DNA of 64,000 nucleotides from Alphaproteobacteria bacterium (GCA_023898745.1 CP060237.1:558001-622000); one strand, 5' to 3'; counted from the stretch's first letter, positions 33,341 through 41,699 are shown. Numbers and translations are program-made. The notes: generated by a model from the letters alone, not told the origin.

Positions 33341-33722
33341 TAAACACAATATGTATATCCCTGAAAAAACCACCGTCAGTCGCACGGAAAAAGTTAAAAA
33401 AGAAATTCATCGTTTTATTTCCGAAAAGCTTATTACAGGCTCATATTTCTCTAAGGTAAAACTCAAACACCATCCTATGATTACTGTTGCGCGCGTAGAG
33501 GTAAGCCCTGATATGCGTCAAGCTTATATTTATTTTGAAAATTTTGATCAAAATTCTAGAGAAGATACGCTAGAATTCTTAAAGAGCATTTCCAAAGAAT
33601 TAAGTCGTGAGTGGGCAAAAATTTCAACAATGAAATACTCTCCTGCCTTTGAGTTTCGCATTGCAAAAGATGTTGATGAAAAGGCGCGTCTACAAGATTT
33701 ATTTGATAAGATAAAGGATTAG
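33333..33722 (+). CDS. rbfA: Ribosome-binding factor A
   Basis: 30S maturation and cold-adaptation factor with a KH-like fold. Recognisable segments: RTEKVKKEIHRFISEKLI, ITVARVEVSPDMRQAYIYFE, and the final MKYSPAFEFRIAKDVDEKARL. I choose ATG 33333 (AAGG seven bases upstream); an ATG at 33306 lies in the palindrome and one at 33351 is also possible. Last gene of the rimP-nusA-infB cluster; truB and rpsO do not follow. Confidence 0.9.
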   Translation: MADKHNMYIPEKTTVSRTEKVKKEIHRFISEKLITGSYFSKVKLKHHPMITVARVEVSPDMRQAYIYFENFDQNSREDTLEFLKSISKELSREWAKISTMKYSPAFEFRIAKDVDEKARLQDLFDKIKD

Positions 33723-33732
33723 CGCGCCGGGT

Positions 33733-33803
33733 CGTCATGGCGAAGGCGGGGCGTGGCCCTCATATGGATCACCACGCCTTGCTACGCAAGCCTCGTGATG
33801 ACG
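33733..33803. repeat. Family A palindromic repeat
   Basis: Left arm CATGGCGAAGGCGGGGCGTGGCC, centre CATATGGATC, right arm ACGCCTTGCTACGCAAG.CTCGTGATGACG. Confidence 0.85.
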
Positions 33804-33816
33804 GCGTGCAGAGATT

Positions 33817-33895
33817 TGTCATTGCGAGCGCTCGTAGAGAGCGCGCGGCAATCCAGAAAATGGATCACCACGTCGCTACGCTCCTCGTGATGACG
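33817..33895. repeat. Family A palindromic repeat
   Basis: Left arm CATTGCGAGCGCTCG.AGAGAGC, centre ATCCAGAAAATGGATC, right arm CGTCGCTACGCTCC. The open frame across 33737-33967 is translated repeat, not a gene. Confidence 0.85.
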
Positions 33896-33979
33896 GAACT
33901 TTCAATGACAGGCGATAAAATATTGATCAAATTTCATTTAAAAGATATAATGAGACATAAGGTTTAAAACATTTCTCCG

Positions 33980-34219
33980 GTGTTTCAAAAAGTTGCGTTT
34001 GCATTCATCTTTGGTGTGATTGGATTAACGATTGCGCATCAACTTATAAGAGAGCAGTCATTTAACACCTTTTTAGATATATTGTTTGCAACAGGGATAA
34101 TCGTGCTTGTATTTGGATTGTTTGTTTACAGTACATTTTTATCGACACTTTTGGTGGCAGCAGGTGGATTTATGACAGGAAGTTTAGGCTATTATTTGTG
34201 GGATGAAGAGGGGCTTTAG
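33980..34219 (+). CDS. Small two-helix membrane protein
   Basis: Not recognised. 79 residues with hydrophobic segments at about 5-20 and 35-70, the second long enough for two passes (TGIIVLVFGLFVYSTF, LLVAAGGFMTGSLGYYLW). GTG start with weak upstream pairing. It follows the repeats after rbfA. Real because the frame is fully hydrophobic-patterned, but function unknown. Confidence 0.5.
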   Translation: MFQKVAFAFIFGVIGLTIAHQLIREQSFNTFLDILFATGIIVLVFGLFVYSTFLSTLLVAAGGFMTGSLGYYLWDEEGL

Positions 34220-34230
34220 CACGTGAGCGT

Positions 34231-34296
34231 GTCATGGCGAGTCTAGTGTAGCTATCCATGATGGATCACCACGTCGCTTCGCTCCTCGTGATGACG
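34231..34296. repeat. Family A palindromic repeat
   Basis: Left arm CATGGCGAGTCTAGTGTAGC, centre ATCCATGATGGATC, right arm CGTCGCTTCGCTCC. The gap 34220-34679 is this repeat plus composite element copy 2. Confidence 0.85.
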
Positions 34297-34320
34297 ATAT
34301 TCCGTGAGCTCCTCAGGATC

Positions 34321-34662
34321 TGATTCATCCCCACGAATTAAATATGCACAGACGTCATCACGAGCCTTGCATAGCAAGGTGTGGTGATCCATGGGGAGGT
34401 GTCCGCCTACGCTCTAAAGAGCTTCGGCGAGGCATCCACTTCACACGCTTCGACTCGACCAATCTCGTCGTAGCTAAATTTTGCTGAAGGCAAAATTTGC
34501 GAAGACGGATGGATGGCCACGCCGCCTTCGCTAAAGCTACGGCGCGCTCGCCATGACGGTCGTTGTCCTTATATTTTTCTATCAATTTCTCTAGAAGAAA
34601 AGCTTGCATGGTTAAGCGTTTAAGATTTTTTTGGGTTCTAAAAAATTCGTGGGGATGGGTCA
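34321..34662. mobile_element. Composite inverted-repeat element, copy 2 (342 bp, inverted)
   Basis: Reverse-oriented relative to copy 1 at 13.4 kb. The ends TGATTCATCCCCACGAATT and its partner TGACCCATCCCCACGAATT (read inward) match copy 1. The core, tail and open frame (MQAFLLEKLIEKYKDNDRHG) are shared at high identity; the inner hairpin differs (CGCGCCGTAGCTTTAGCGAAGG instead of GATTTTCGAAAGAAAATC), and one extra family A right half of copy 1 is missing. Both copies abut CATCACGAGC, a piece of family A. Confidence 0.65.
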
Positions 34663-34679
34663 GCTCGTGATGATGTTTC

Positions 34680-35858
34680 CTACGAAGTCTTTTCCTGGAA
34701 AAAGCGTTTTGGAATCACAATGATCAAAAGAATCAAACCAAAAGAAATAATCGCTTGCGCTAAAAATCCAGCGCGCCAAGTGTTATAAGTTTGCGCCAAA
34801 TAACCTGTCATTTTGAAGGAGGTGAAGTATCCAAGTCCTGATACAATATAATATAAAGAAAATGCTGTTCCACGAATATCTTTTGGTGTGAATTTTGCTA
34901 CCTGCATCAATAACACACCTTGGATGATAGCAGCGTAAATACCTGCGCATATACAACCTAAAACAAGATTGTGGAAATGTGTAGACATAAGCAATGCGTT
35001 TGCTAAGAACAAAAAGCCTACGCCATATAAAAACACTTTTTTAAATTCTGAGGTATCTAATTTTTTGGATAAGAAAAGGGAAATTAAAAGCCACGGAAGA
35101 TCAAATATCACGTACACTAATGGAATCCATGTGGTTGAAAGTCCAAACTCATGAAAACGATGTCCAACGAAGTTTTCACCAAAACGAGCTGAGCACACAG
35201 CATAGGTCAAGAAGTACATGAAGATAAGCGCTGAAGGAATTTGTTTTAACTGTCCCCATTCAATACCTTTTTTCTTAGATTGTTTTTGCGTCACTTCAAT
35301 CGGTTCAATATAAAACAATAAGATTGTCGCAAGAAGGCCTGGAATGATGCTGAGCTTGTATAATGTTTGAAAATCATTGCTGAAAAAATACAAAAATACA
35401 GCTGCGCAAATACTACCCATAATGGCACCAGCGGTATAAGCAACTTGCTTGAATGCGATAGCACGTCCCATATCTTTTTTTTCTGTGTTGAGAGTTAAAA
35501 ATGCATCTGCCGGAGATCCTCGCACACCTTTGGTTAATCGTTCAAATGATCGAACCAGAAAGATATTGAACGGCGTAGACACAAAGGCAAACATAGGCCG
35601 CGCAATCATGGATAAGATGGATCCAAATATTAGGACGCTTTTATAGTTTTTAAAAATATCGATAATTAATCCGGAAAAAAACTTTGTTCCGTACATGCTG
35701 AGCGTTGCGTAAGCTTGAATAGAGCCGAGCTTCAGTTTAGAGATATTTAAAACCGTTTCATGATAAATGGTTAATGTTGACATGATCATAAGCGTTGTAA
35801 ATGACCAGAAAAAATACGCCGCATAGATAATGTACACGTTCTTGATTTTGGCGTTCAT
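34680..35858 (-). CDS. Major facilitator superfamily transporter
   Basis: Inner-membrane secondary carrier. About 12 hydrophobic segments; the loop between TM2 and TM3 region carries a MFS-type Gly/Lys segment, and RSFERLTKGVRGSPADAF (about residue 102) is typical of one MFS branch. Length 392. The C-terminus is FFQEKTS. Substrate not inferable. Single gene bordered by the composite element and the tRNA-Arg promoter region. Confidence 0.85.
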   Translation of the reverse strand: MNAKIKNVYIIYAAYFFWSFTTLMIMSTLTIYHETVLNISKLKLGSIQAYATLSMYGTKFFSGLIIDIFKNYKSVLIFGSILSMIARPMFAFVSTPFNIFLVRSFERLTKGVRGSPADAFLTLNTEKKDMGRAIAFKQVAYTAGAIMGSICAAVFLYFFSNDFQTLYKLSIIPGLLATILLFYIEPIEVTQKQSKKKGIEWGQLKQIPSALIFMYFLTYAVCSARFGENFVGHRFHEFGLSTTWIPLVYVIFDLPWLLISLFLSKKLDTSEFKKVFLYGVGFLFLANALLMSTHFHNLVLGCICAGIYAAIIQGVLLMQVAKFTPKDIRGTAFSLYYIVSGLGYFTSFKMTGYLAQTYNTWRAGFLAQAIISFGLILLIIVIPKRFFQEKTS

Positions 35859-35911
35859 ATTGCGAAAATTGTTTGCTTACCCACTTCAAGTTATACACTT
35901 TTGTTATAAAA

Positions 35912-35940
35912 TTGTCACCTCTATAAGATCCTGCTAAACT
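35912..35940 (+). promoter_or_regulatory. Promoter of tRNA-Arg
   Basis: TTGTCA (35912-35917) and TAAACT (35935-35940), spacing 17, eight bases before the tRNA 5' end. Confidence 0.6.
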
Positions 35941-35948
35941 ATATTTGT

Positions 35949-36024
35949 GCTCCCGTAGCTCAGTGGATAGAGCGTAGGACTCCTAATCTTAAGGTCGCAG
36001 GTTCAACTCCTGCCGGGAGCGCCA
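35949..36024 (+). tRNA. tRNA-Arg (anticodon CCU)
   Basis: Full cloverleaf: acceptor GCTCCCG/CGGGAGC, D-stem GCTC/GAGC, anticodon arm TAGGA-CTCCTAA-TCTTA with anticodon CCT at loop positions 3-5, variable AGGTC, T-arm GCAGG-TTCAACT-CCTGC, discriminator G and encoded CCA. Reads AGG codons. The encoded CCA runs directly into a repeat core (CCATCCGTCTTCGC). Confidence 0.96.
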
Positions 36025-36140
36025 TCCGTCTTCGCTTCCGCCGTCGCCCAGAGGGCTATGGCGGATAGCTACGACGAGATTTATCGAGTCGGAGCGTGCG
36101 AAGTAGATGTCTCGCCGAAGCCCTTCGGGCGAAGGCGGGC
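36022..36140. repeat. Third copy of the composite-element core, abutting tRNA-Arg
   Basis: Shares CATCCGTCTTCGC, AGCTACGACGAGAT, TCGAGTCG.AGCGTG, GATGTCTCGCCGAAGC and GCGAAGGCGG with the cores of the elements at 13.4 and 34.3 kb, but lacks the 19-bp ends. It starts inside the encoded CCA of the tRNA. Confidence 0.7.
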
Positions 36141-36156
36141 CATTCCGTTTATTCTC

Positions 36157-36408
36157 TTAAGATGCCTTAGAAACTTTTATCTTAATGTTATACTCAATAA
36201 TCTTTCTGCGAAGCGTATTGCGATTTAATCCCAAAATTTTAGCAGCTTGCACTTGATTTCCATCTGTATTTTGCATTGTAGCTTCAATCAATAGGCGTTC
36301 AATTTCAGAAACACAAATACGGTGTAAATCAGATACATGCTCATGATTATCTTCAAGAAATTCACTTAAATAGTCTTTTAAGATGTTAGGTAAATTTTTA
36401 TGCTTCAT
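36157..36408 (-). CDS. Fis-like DNA-binding protein resembling the NtrC C-terminus
   Basis: 83 residues. The C-terminal helix-turn-helix GNQVQAAKILGLNRNTLRRK (about 51-70) is nearly the NtrC/Fis recognition unit, and IERLLIEATMQNT matches the preceding helix of alphaproteobacterial NtrC (PLI.AAL..T). Upstream residues 10-40 resemble the NtrC linker. It overlaps the 3' end of dusB by 11 bases, where other alphaproteobacteria have ntrB-ntrC. Either a Fis-type nucleoid protein or a remnant DNA-binding domain of NtrC. Too short for the AAA+ or receiver domains. Confidence 0.8.
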   Translation of the reverse strand: MKHKNLPNILKDYLSEFLEDNHEHVSDLHRICVSEIERLLIEATMQNTDGNQVQAAKILGLNRNTLRRKIIEYNIKIKVSKAS

Positions 36409-37300
36409 CTGTAAAAAACCTTTCTATTAAATCCACCACGTCTTGATGAGACTCTGTTTGATTCACTTGACTTCTAAATATGGCAGAATTTTTTATACCC
36501 TTACTGTACCAGCCTAGATGTTTTCTCGCAATCTTTAATCCTGGTTGCAAGCCATAATGTTGCAGCATATGTTCAAAGTGCTCCAATATCAACGCTTTAA
36601 TTTCAGACAAAGATGGATCGGGCAGTTTTTCGCCTGTCTTAAAGAAATGAATCAATTGACCAATGAGCCAAGGGCGACCGTATGTTCCGCGCCCAACCAT
36701 CACACCATCTGCTCCACTTTTTTGTAGGGCGGTTTGCGCATCTTCGAAGGTTTTGATGTCACCATTGCAAATTACGGGGATAGATACATTTTCTTTCACA
36801 ACTTTGATAAAATCCCAATCCGCATGTCCTGTATAAAATTGTGCTCGCGTGCGTCCATGAACTGTCAGCATTTGAATGCCTTCATTTTGTGCAATTTTTG
36901 CAAGTTCCGGTGCATTGCGATTTTGTTGATTAAATCCTGTGCGCATTTTTAATGTGACAGGTACTTTTACAGCCTTTACTGTGGCCTCAATAATTTTCTG
37001 AGCTAATTTAAGATCTTGCATTAAAGCAGAGCCAGCAAATCCATTGGTAACTTTTTTGGCTGGACAGCCCATGTTGATATCGATAATTTTTGCACCTTTG
37101 TCTTCATTCATTTTTGCAGCTTGTGCCATAAGGTTTGGGCAGCATCCAGCTAATTGAACAGACATGGCGTCATCTGCCCTTTTTAAGGTTTTTTGATTTT
37201 CTCGAATCATTGCCTGACTAGCAATCATTTCTGATACAACCAAATCACCGCCAAGTTTTTTTACCAACTGACGGAATGGCAGATCAGACACGCCGGACAT
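36398..37300 (-). CDS. dusB: tRNA-dihydrouridine synthase
   Basis: FMN enzyme reducing uridines in tRNA. Motifs: MSGVSDLPFRQLV at the start, catalytic Cys region DINMGCPAKKV (about residue 76), FMN/tRNA segment LTVHGRTRAQFYTGHADWD (about 145), and VICNGDI. The ATG at 37300 begins within the conserved N-terminus; upstream the frame continues as RIGPIKLDSNVILAP, as in complete DusB, but offers only ATT/ATC as starts (37351-37354). A TATAAT lies just before. So the true start may be non-canonical. Operon with the Fis-like gene. Confidence 0.92.
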   Translation of the reverse strand: MSGVSDLPFRQLVKKLGGDLVVSEMIASQAMIRENQKTLKRADDAMSVQLAGCCPNLMAQAAKMNEDKGAKIIDINMGCPAKKVTNGFAGSALMQDLKLAQKIIEATVKAVKVPVTLKMRTGFNQQNRNAPELAKIAQNEGIQMLTVHGRTRAQFYTGHADWDFIKVVKENVSIPVICNGDIKTFEDAQTALQKSGADGVMVGRGTYGRPWLIGQLIHFFKTGEKLPDPSLSEIKALILEHFEHMLQHYGLQPGLKIARKHLGWYSKGIKNSAIFRSQVNQTESHQDVVDLIERFFTDEA

Positions 37301-37418
37301 GGGGGCAAGAATAACGTTTGAATCTAGTTTTATTGGACCAATGCGAAGAATGATAGTATGTTTGTACTGTTATTGTCTTATTATAGAAAGTGCACAAAAA
37401 TAGTGCAACTTTGCTTAT

Positions 37419-37501
37419 CGTCATCCTGAGCGGGCGTAGCGAGAGAAGAATCTTTCTGAGATATACTCAAGAAGCTCCTTCGCCTTCAGCTCAGGATGAC
37501 G
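37419..37501. repeat. Family B palindromic repeat containing the comF stop codon
   Basis: CGTCATCCTGAGCGGGCGTAGC, GAATCTTTCTGAG, then TCAGCTCAGGATGACG. On the minus strand, TCA TCC TGA at its end ends comF. Confidence 0.85.
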
Positions 37502-38183
37502 GGCGAGAGCGCGCAAATGTTACAAACGACACATGAAATGCTCCAGCTTTTTTGAGGATCTTTGCGCATTCATATATAGTAGTGCCTGTAGTAATAACAT
37601 CATCCACAAGGAGAATTTTTTTTCCTTCAATATGTGTTTTATTTTTTTCATTGATATAGAATGCATGTTTTAAATTATTTAACCGTTCTTTTTTGTCTTT
37701 GCAGTCAACTTGTGTTTTGGTATGACGTTTCTTTAAACAGTTCACTAACAAAGGTTTTTCCGTTAAGCGAGACAAGTGCTGCGCTAAGATTGCAGTATGA
37801 TGATATCCTCTTAATAATAACCTGCGGAATGACATCGGGACAGGTATAATCGCGTCAAAAGGGTTATGCTTGATGCTTTTATACATATGATTTGCGATAA
37901 ACGCACCATGTGAAAAGCGTTTTTGATATTTAAAATGCGTAATGATGGTTTGTGCCAATCCTTCATAAAATACGAGAGATGTGCCATAAACTGGCGAGCC
38001 TGCAACGCGTTTTTTGCATCCACCGCAGGGTTCTATAACCATAGGGTCATAAGGTGTGCCGCATATGTTGCAATGGTGGGTAATGAAGTTAAGTTGTTTC
38101 CAGCATGCTCCACACAAAAGAAAATCATGAGAAATAGGTTGGGCACATATACATCTTGGAGGGATTAAGGTGTTGAGTAGCAC
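37491..38183 (-). CDS. comF: ComF family phosphoribosyltransferase-like protein
   Basis: Competence/amidophosphoribosyltransferase-like protein. N-terminal zinc-ribbon Cys pairs (PPRCICAQP, CGACW, CNICGTPYD, CGGCKKR) and PRTase motif KKILLVDDVITTGTTIYECAKI (about residue 192) are visible. I use GTG 38183 (AGGA seven bases upstream; VLLNTLIPPRC matches the family start). The longer frame to 38261 only adds translated repeat. The last residues RPSS and the stop come from a family B repeat. Length 230 is normal. Confidence 0.88.
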   Translation of the reverse strand: MLLNTLIPPRCICAQPISHDFLLCGACWKQLNFITHHCNICGTPYDPMVIEPCGGCKKRVAGSPVYGTSLVFYEGLAQTIITHFKYQKRFSHGAFIANHMYKSIKHNPFDAIIPVPMSFRRLLLRGYHHTAILAQHLSRLTEKPLLVNCLKKRHTKTQVDCKDKKERLNNLKHAFYINEKNKTHIEGKKILLVDDVITTGTTIYECAKILKKAGAFHVSFVTFARSRPSS

Positions 38184-38221
38184 TGCGGTCCTGTATTCTC
38201 TATCATCCTGAGCGCTCGATT

Positions 38222-38285
38222 CGTCATGGCGAGCGGAGCGTGGCCATCCATGGATCACCACGTCGCTTCATTCCTCGTGATGACG
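38222..38285. repeat. Family A palindromic repeat
   Basis: Left arm CATGGCGAGCGGAGCGTGGCC, centre ATCCATGGATC, right arm CGTCGCTTCATTCCTCG. Confidence 0.85.
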
Positions 38286-38351
38286 ATGCCTAGATTCAGA
38301 TGACGCGTTAATTCTTTACCCATCATAAACCCACAAAATCTAAAGAAGATG

Positions 38352-39119
38352 TTAATTTTTGAATTTTTTCACAGAAAAAATCACAACAGCCAATAAAACG
38401 CATGCGGTAATGATTGTTGCTAAAGCATTGAGTTTTGGTGTGATACCCATACGAATGCTTGAAAAAACCAGCATAGGAAGAGTGGTTACACCTGGACCAG
38501 ATAGAAAACTTGCTAATACAACATCATCCAAAGATAAGGCAAAGCTTAAAAACCACCCTGAAGCAAGCGCAGGCATAATAATAGGCAAGGTGACATAATA
38601 AAAAGTTTGCAGAGGTGTGGCGCCAAGATTTGATGCTGCTTCTTCCAAGTGTGCATCAAATGTTTTAAGTCGTGCATGAATAATAACCAGTGTATAGCCA
38701 ACAGTAAGCGTGATATGCCCCATAATAATAGTTTGCATACCATAGGTAGGCCCACCTGTTATTTTGCGTATTCCTACAATGAATAATAAAAGCGATAGAC
38801 CAATGATTACTTCAGGCGTAGAAAGAGGCATCATTAGAAGGTGTTTAAGCAGGTTTTTGCGGGACTTCACAATATTGATTGCGGCAAGCGTTCCAAGGAT
38901 AGTTGATATGGTGGCTGATATAGTAGCAATTTTTAAGCTATTAATAAGACAATGAAAAAGCTGTTTATCGGAAAATAATTGTTGGTACCACTTCAAAGAA
39001 AATCCTGTCCAAACGACCGGATAATGCGCTTCATTGAATGAAAATAAAATGAGCAACAGGATCGGAAAATACAAAAATATAATCCCAATCCATAAGCCAA
39101 GTTTTAATATTTTATGCAT
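38352..39119 (-). CDS. potI: Spermidine/putrescine-type ABC permease (PotI/PotC-like)
   Basis: Inner-membrane permease of a polyamine-type importer. Six hydrophobic segments; the EAA loop LEEAASNLGATPLQTFYYVT (about residue 160) contacts the ATPase, and SGPGVTTLPMLVFSSIRMG near 210 closely matches PotI. Length 255 is typical. It overlaps potH by eight bases. No ATPase (potG/potA) or periplasmic binding protein lies nearby. Confidence 0.88.
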   Translation of the reverse strand: MHKILKLGLWIGIIFLYFPILLLILFSFNEAHYPVVWTGFSLKWYQQLFSDKQLFHCLINSLKIATISATISTILGTLAAINIVKSRKNLLKHLLMMPLSTPEVIIGLSLLLFIVGIRKITGGPTYGMQTIIMGHITLTVGYTLVIIHARLKTFDAHLEEAASNLGATPLQTFYYVTLPIIMPALASGWFLSFALSLDDVVLASFLSGPGVTTLPMLVFSSIRMGITPKLNALATIITACVLLAVVIFSVKKFKN

Positions 39120-39993
39120 TTCTATCCCTTTGCAAAATCATAACAGGTAGCACGAGAATTATGACTGTAAATATCGCCATCGCACATGTTCGTGGCCAGT
39201 TATAATTTGTAGCAAATTCCCAAAAAATTGCACGACCTAAGGTGACGGTTTTGGATCCTCCTAGCAATTCAGGAATGACAAATTCTCCAATAACTGGGAT
39301 AAAAACAAGGGTGCATCCTGCGATAATTCCATTAGCAGATAATGGCAAGAGGATTTTATAGAAGCTTTGAAATGGTTTTGCGCCCAAGTCTTCTGAGGCT
39401 TCAATATAGGCGTGATCGATATTTTCTAACGCGGTGTAAATAGGGAAGATCATAAATGGAAGGTAGCAATAAACCGTTCCTATACAAACAGCAAATGTGG
39501 AATCTAAAAGCTTTAATGGCTGGGTAATCAATCCTATATAAATGAGAAAATTATTGATAATGCCATAGGTGCTTAACAAGGTGATCCAAGCATACACACG
39601 CATTAAAAACGATGTAAAAAAGGGAAGCATCACTAAGATAAATAAGATATATCTATATTTAGGCGTTGTGCTAGCAATGCCATACGCAATAATGTATCCC
39701 AGAATAAGCGCGAAAAATGTTGAGAGGAGTGCAATCTTTAAAGAGCTGAGCATTAGATACAAATAAAAGTCACTGGTCAATAAATCTACATAATGACTCA
39801 GACACAATTTTATATTGATTAAAAAGTCACCTGTTAAAGAAAACATAGGGCTATAGGGAGGCGCTAAAGAGTCAGAAGTTTCTGAAAGGCTTATTTTCAG
39901 GATACTAACCAAGGGTAGGATAATAAAAAATAAAGCAAATAAATAAGGCGGAAGAATGATAGATAATCTTTTTTTTAAACCCCAGAATTTCAT
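39112..39993 (-). CDS. potH: Spermidine/putrescine-type ABC permease (PotH/PotB-like)
   Basis: Partner permease of potI. Long periplasmic loop after TM1 (about 35-75), then TM segments; EAA loop YIEASEDLGAKPFQSFYKIL near residue 198; GEFVIPELLGGSKTVTLG near 238 is typical of PotH/PotB. Length 293. First gene of the pair; promoter not obvious, preceded by a family A repeat. Confidence 0.88.
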   Translation of the reverse strand: MKFWGLKKRLSIILPPYLFALFFIILPLVSILKISLSETSDSLAPPYSPMFSLTGDFLINIKLCLSHYVDLLTSDFYLYLMLSSLKIALLSTFFALILGYIIAYGIASTTPKYRYILFILVMLPFFTSFLMRVYAWITLLSTYGIINNFLIYIGLITQPLKLLDSTFAVCIGTVYCYLPFMIFPIYTALENIDHAYIEASEDLGAKPFQSFYKILLPLSANGIIAGCTLVFIPVIGEFVIPELLGGSKTVTLGRAIFWEFATNYNWPRTCAMAIFTVIILVLPVMILQRDRNA

Positions 39994-40064
39994 TGACGTA
40001 TTTTTATGTTGTTCAGGTTATGGTAGCAAGTTCTTTATTTGGTGGACAAGTATGCGTCTCACCA

Positions 40065-40139
40065 CGTCATTGCAAACTCTCGAAGAGGGTGTGACAATCT
40101 GTGGTGGATCACCACATCGCCGCGCTCCTCGTGATGACG
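40065..40139. repeat. Family A palindromic repeat
   Basis: Left arm CATTGCAAACTCTCGAAGAGGGTGTGACAATC, centre GGTGGATC, right arm CATCGCCGCGCTCCTCG. Between mlaD and potH. Confidence 0.8.
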
Positions 40140-40142
40140 GAG

Positions 40143-40892
40143 CTACGGTAGTTTCACCCCTTGAGATGCATCTTGATACAAAAACCGTCTTGGGCTTTTC
40201 TCAATAGAATTTAACGTTTTTTCAAGTTGGTTGAATATACTGTTCCCTTTATCTAAGAATTGTGCAAATTTCAAAGGCACTTCAGAGAACATAATATTAA
40301 TCGTTGCTTCATTTTTTTGAATCGACTTTTTGAGTTTATCAGCAATAATCTCAACAGATTGAAATGTTTTTCCAATGCTATCTACAGACTCTGCAGAAAA
40401 AAGTGCTTCTATCTTTTTAATTGTTTGTTCCAAAGAGGCTAGAATTTTTGGCATAGACTCTAACATTTGCTCCATACGTGATGATCGTCCTGGAATACTT
40501 GGGATAATACCTTTTTCACGTTTTAACATATCCGCTTCTATGCTTCCAGGATAAATATGAATCAGCAAACCGCCTGTAATGCTTTTTGGCTCAATAATCG
40601 CAAATGCGTCAGACTTTAAAATATAGGCTTTATCTAAGCAAATTGTAACAATTGCGCCCTTCAATGTTTTGAAGTTTGGTTTCATACCCATCACACGACC
40701 TGCATTGATACCGTTATATACAATAGTATCGCCTTTTCTTAAACCAGTAATAGGTTGTGCAAAATGAACTTGATAGACTTCTGAGCATTGCTCATATTTG
40801 TTTTTATGCACAAAAAATAAAAGCGCACCAACAATGCACAAAATAAACATAACGCTTGCGCCAATTAGTTTTACATTAACTCTTGGATCCAT
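40143..40892 (-). CDS. mlaD: MCE-domain lipid transport protein (MlaD-like)
   Basis: Periplasmic-facing lipid-binding subunit of an Mla-type phospholipid transporter. One N-terminal TM (about 10-28), then the MCE domain (VYQVHFAQPITGLRKGDTIV...NGINAGRVMGM, about 40-120) and a long helical C-terminus (LASLEQTIKKIEAL). Overlaps mlaF by 17 bases. mlaE (permease) is not adjacent. Length 249 exceeds E. coli MlaD (183) through the helical tail, as in alphaproteobacterial relatives. Confidence 0.85.
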   Translation of the reverse strand: MDPRVNVKLIGASVMFILCIVGALLFFVHKNKYEQCSEVYQVHFAQPITGLRKGDTIVYNGINAGRVMGMKPNFKTLKGAIVTICLDKAYILKSDAFAIIEPKSITGGLLIHIYPGSIEADMLKREKGIIPSIPGRSSRMEQMLESMPKILASLEQTIKKIEALFSAESVDSIGKTFQSVEIIADKLKKSIQKNEATINIMFSEVPLKFAQFLDKGNSIFNQLEKTLNSIEKSPRRFLYQDASQGVKLP

Positions 40893-41610
40893 TGAGTCCT
40901 CTTATTTGTCTGCCTCGTTTCCCATTGAAATAGCTTTGTATCCATGGGTGAGGGTTTTCAATAATGTTATCTAAACTACCTTCAACAATTTTTTTGTCGA
41001 TGATAACAGCAACCCTATCTGATAAATTATAGATGCTGTGAAGGTCGTGTGTCACGATAACACATGTTAATTCAAAGTCTTTTTTGATATCTAGGATAAT
41101 ATCATCAAATTCTTGCGCAGATACAGGGTCTAAACCAGAAGTCGGCTCATCCAAAAACAAGATTTTTGGGCTAATGACAAGCGCTCTTGCAATTCCTACA
41201 CGTTTTACCATACCACCAGAAATATTTGATGGATATTTTTCAAAATCATGATCCACAATCTTGAAGCGATTGAGTAGCTTTTTAGCTATTTTGTATGCGT
41301 TTTTAGGATCCATATTTTGTGTTTCAACCAGCGGCAACATAACATTTTCAATCACAGATAAAGATGAAATCAGACCGCCCGTTTGAAACAAAATCGCATT
41401 GCTGTTTTTGATATCTGGCGCATAAACAATTTGTCCTTTTTGTATATGTTTGAGCTGTGTCAAATAAGAAAACAAAACGCTTTTGCCTGAACCAGATGCG
41501 CCAACCAATGACAAAATTTCATCACGATAAATGGTGAGATTGAGATTGGAATGAACGACTTGTTTGCCGAACTTTGTAGTTAGTCCTTTAACTGTAATAA
41601 CAGATTCCAA
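40876..41610 (-). CDS. mlaF: ABC ATPase of Mla-type lipid transporter (MlaF-like)
   Basis: Energises retrograde phospholipid transport with MlaE/MlaD. Walker A GASGSGKSVLF (about residue 36), Q-loop in LFQTGGL, signature SGGMVKRV (about 143), Walker B/D-loop ILFLDEPTSGLDP, H-loop VTHD. The SGGM variant is typical of MlaF. Length 244. First gene of the pair with mlaD. Confidence 0.88.
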   Translation of the reverse strand: MESVITVKGLTTKFGKQVVHSNLNLTIYRDEILSLVGASGSGKSVLFSYLTQLKHIQKGQIVYAPDIKNSNAILFQTGGLISSLSVIENVMLPLVETQNMDPKNAYKIAKKLLNRFKIVDHDFEKYPSNISGGMVKRVGIARALVISPKILFLDEPTSGLDPVSAQEFDDIILDIKKDFELTCVIVTHDLHSIYNLSDRVAVIIDKKIVEGSLDNIIENPHPWIQSYFNGKRGRQIRGLNGSKS

Positions 41611-41699
41611 ATTATGACAATATCAAGACTATATATCTGAATTTAGCATTAAAGGAAAAAGGTTGGCAAATTTGCGCACTGTCGTCTAGAGTTAGGCGC

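Noticed and set aside
33737..33967. 76-residue frame after rbfA
   Set aside because: It consists of two translated family A repeats.
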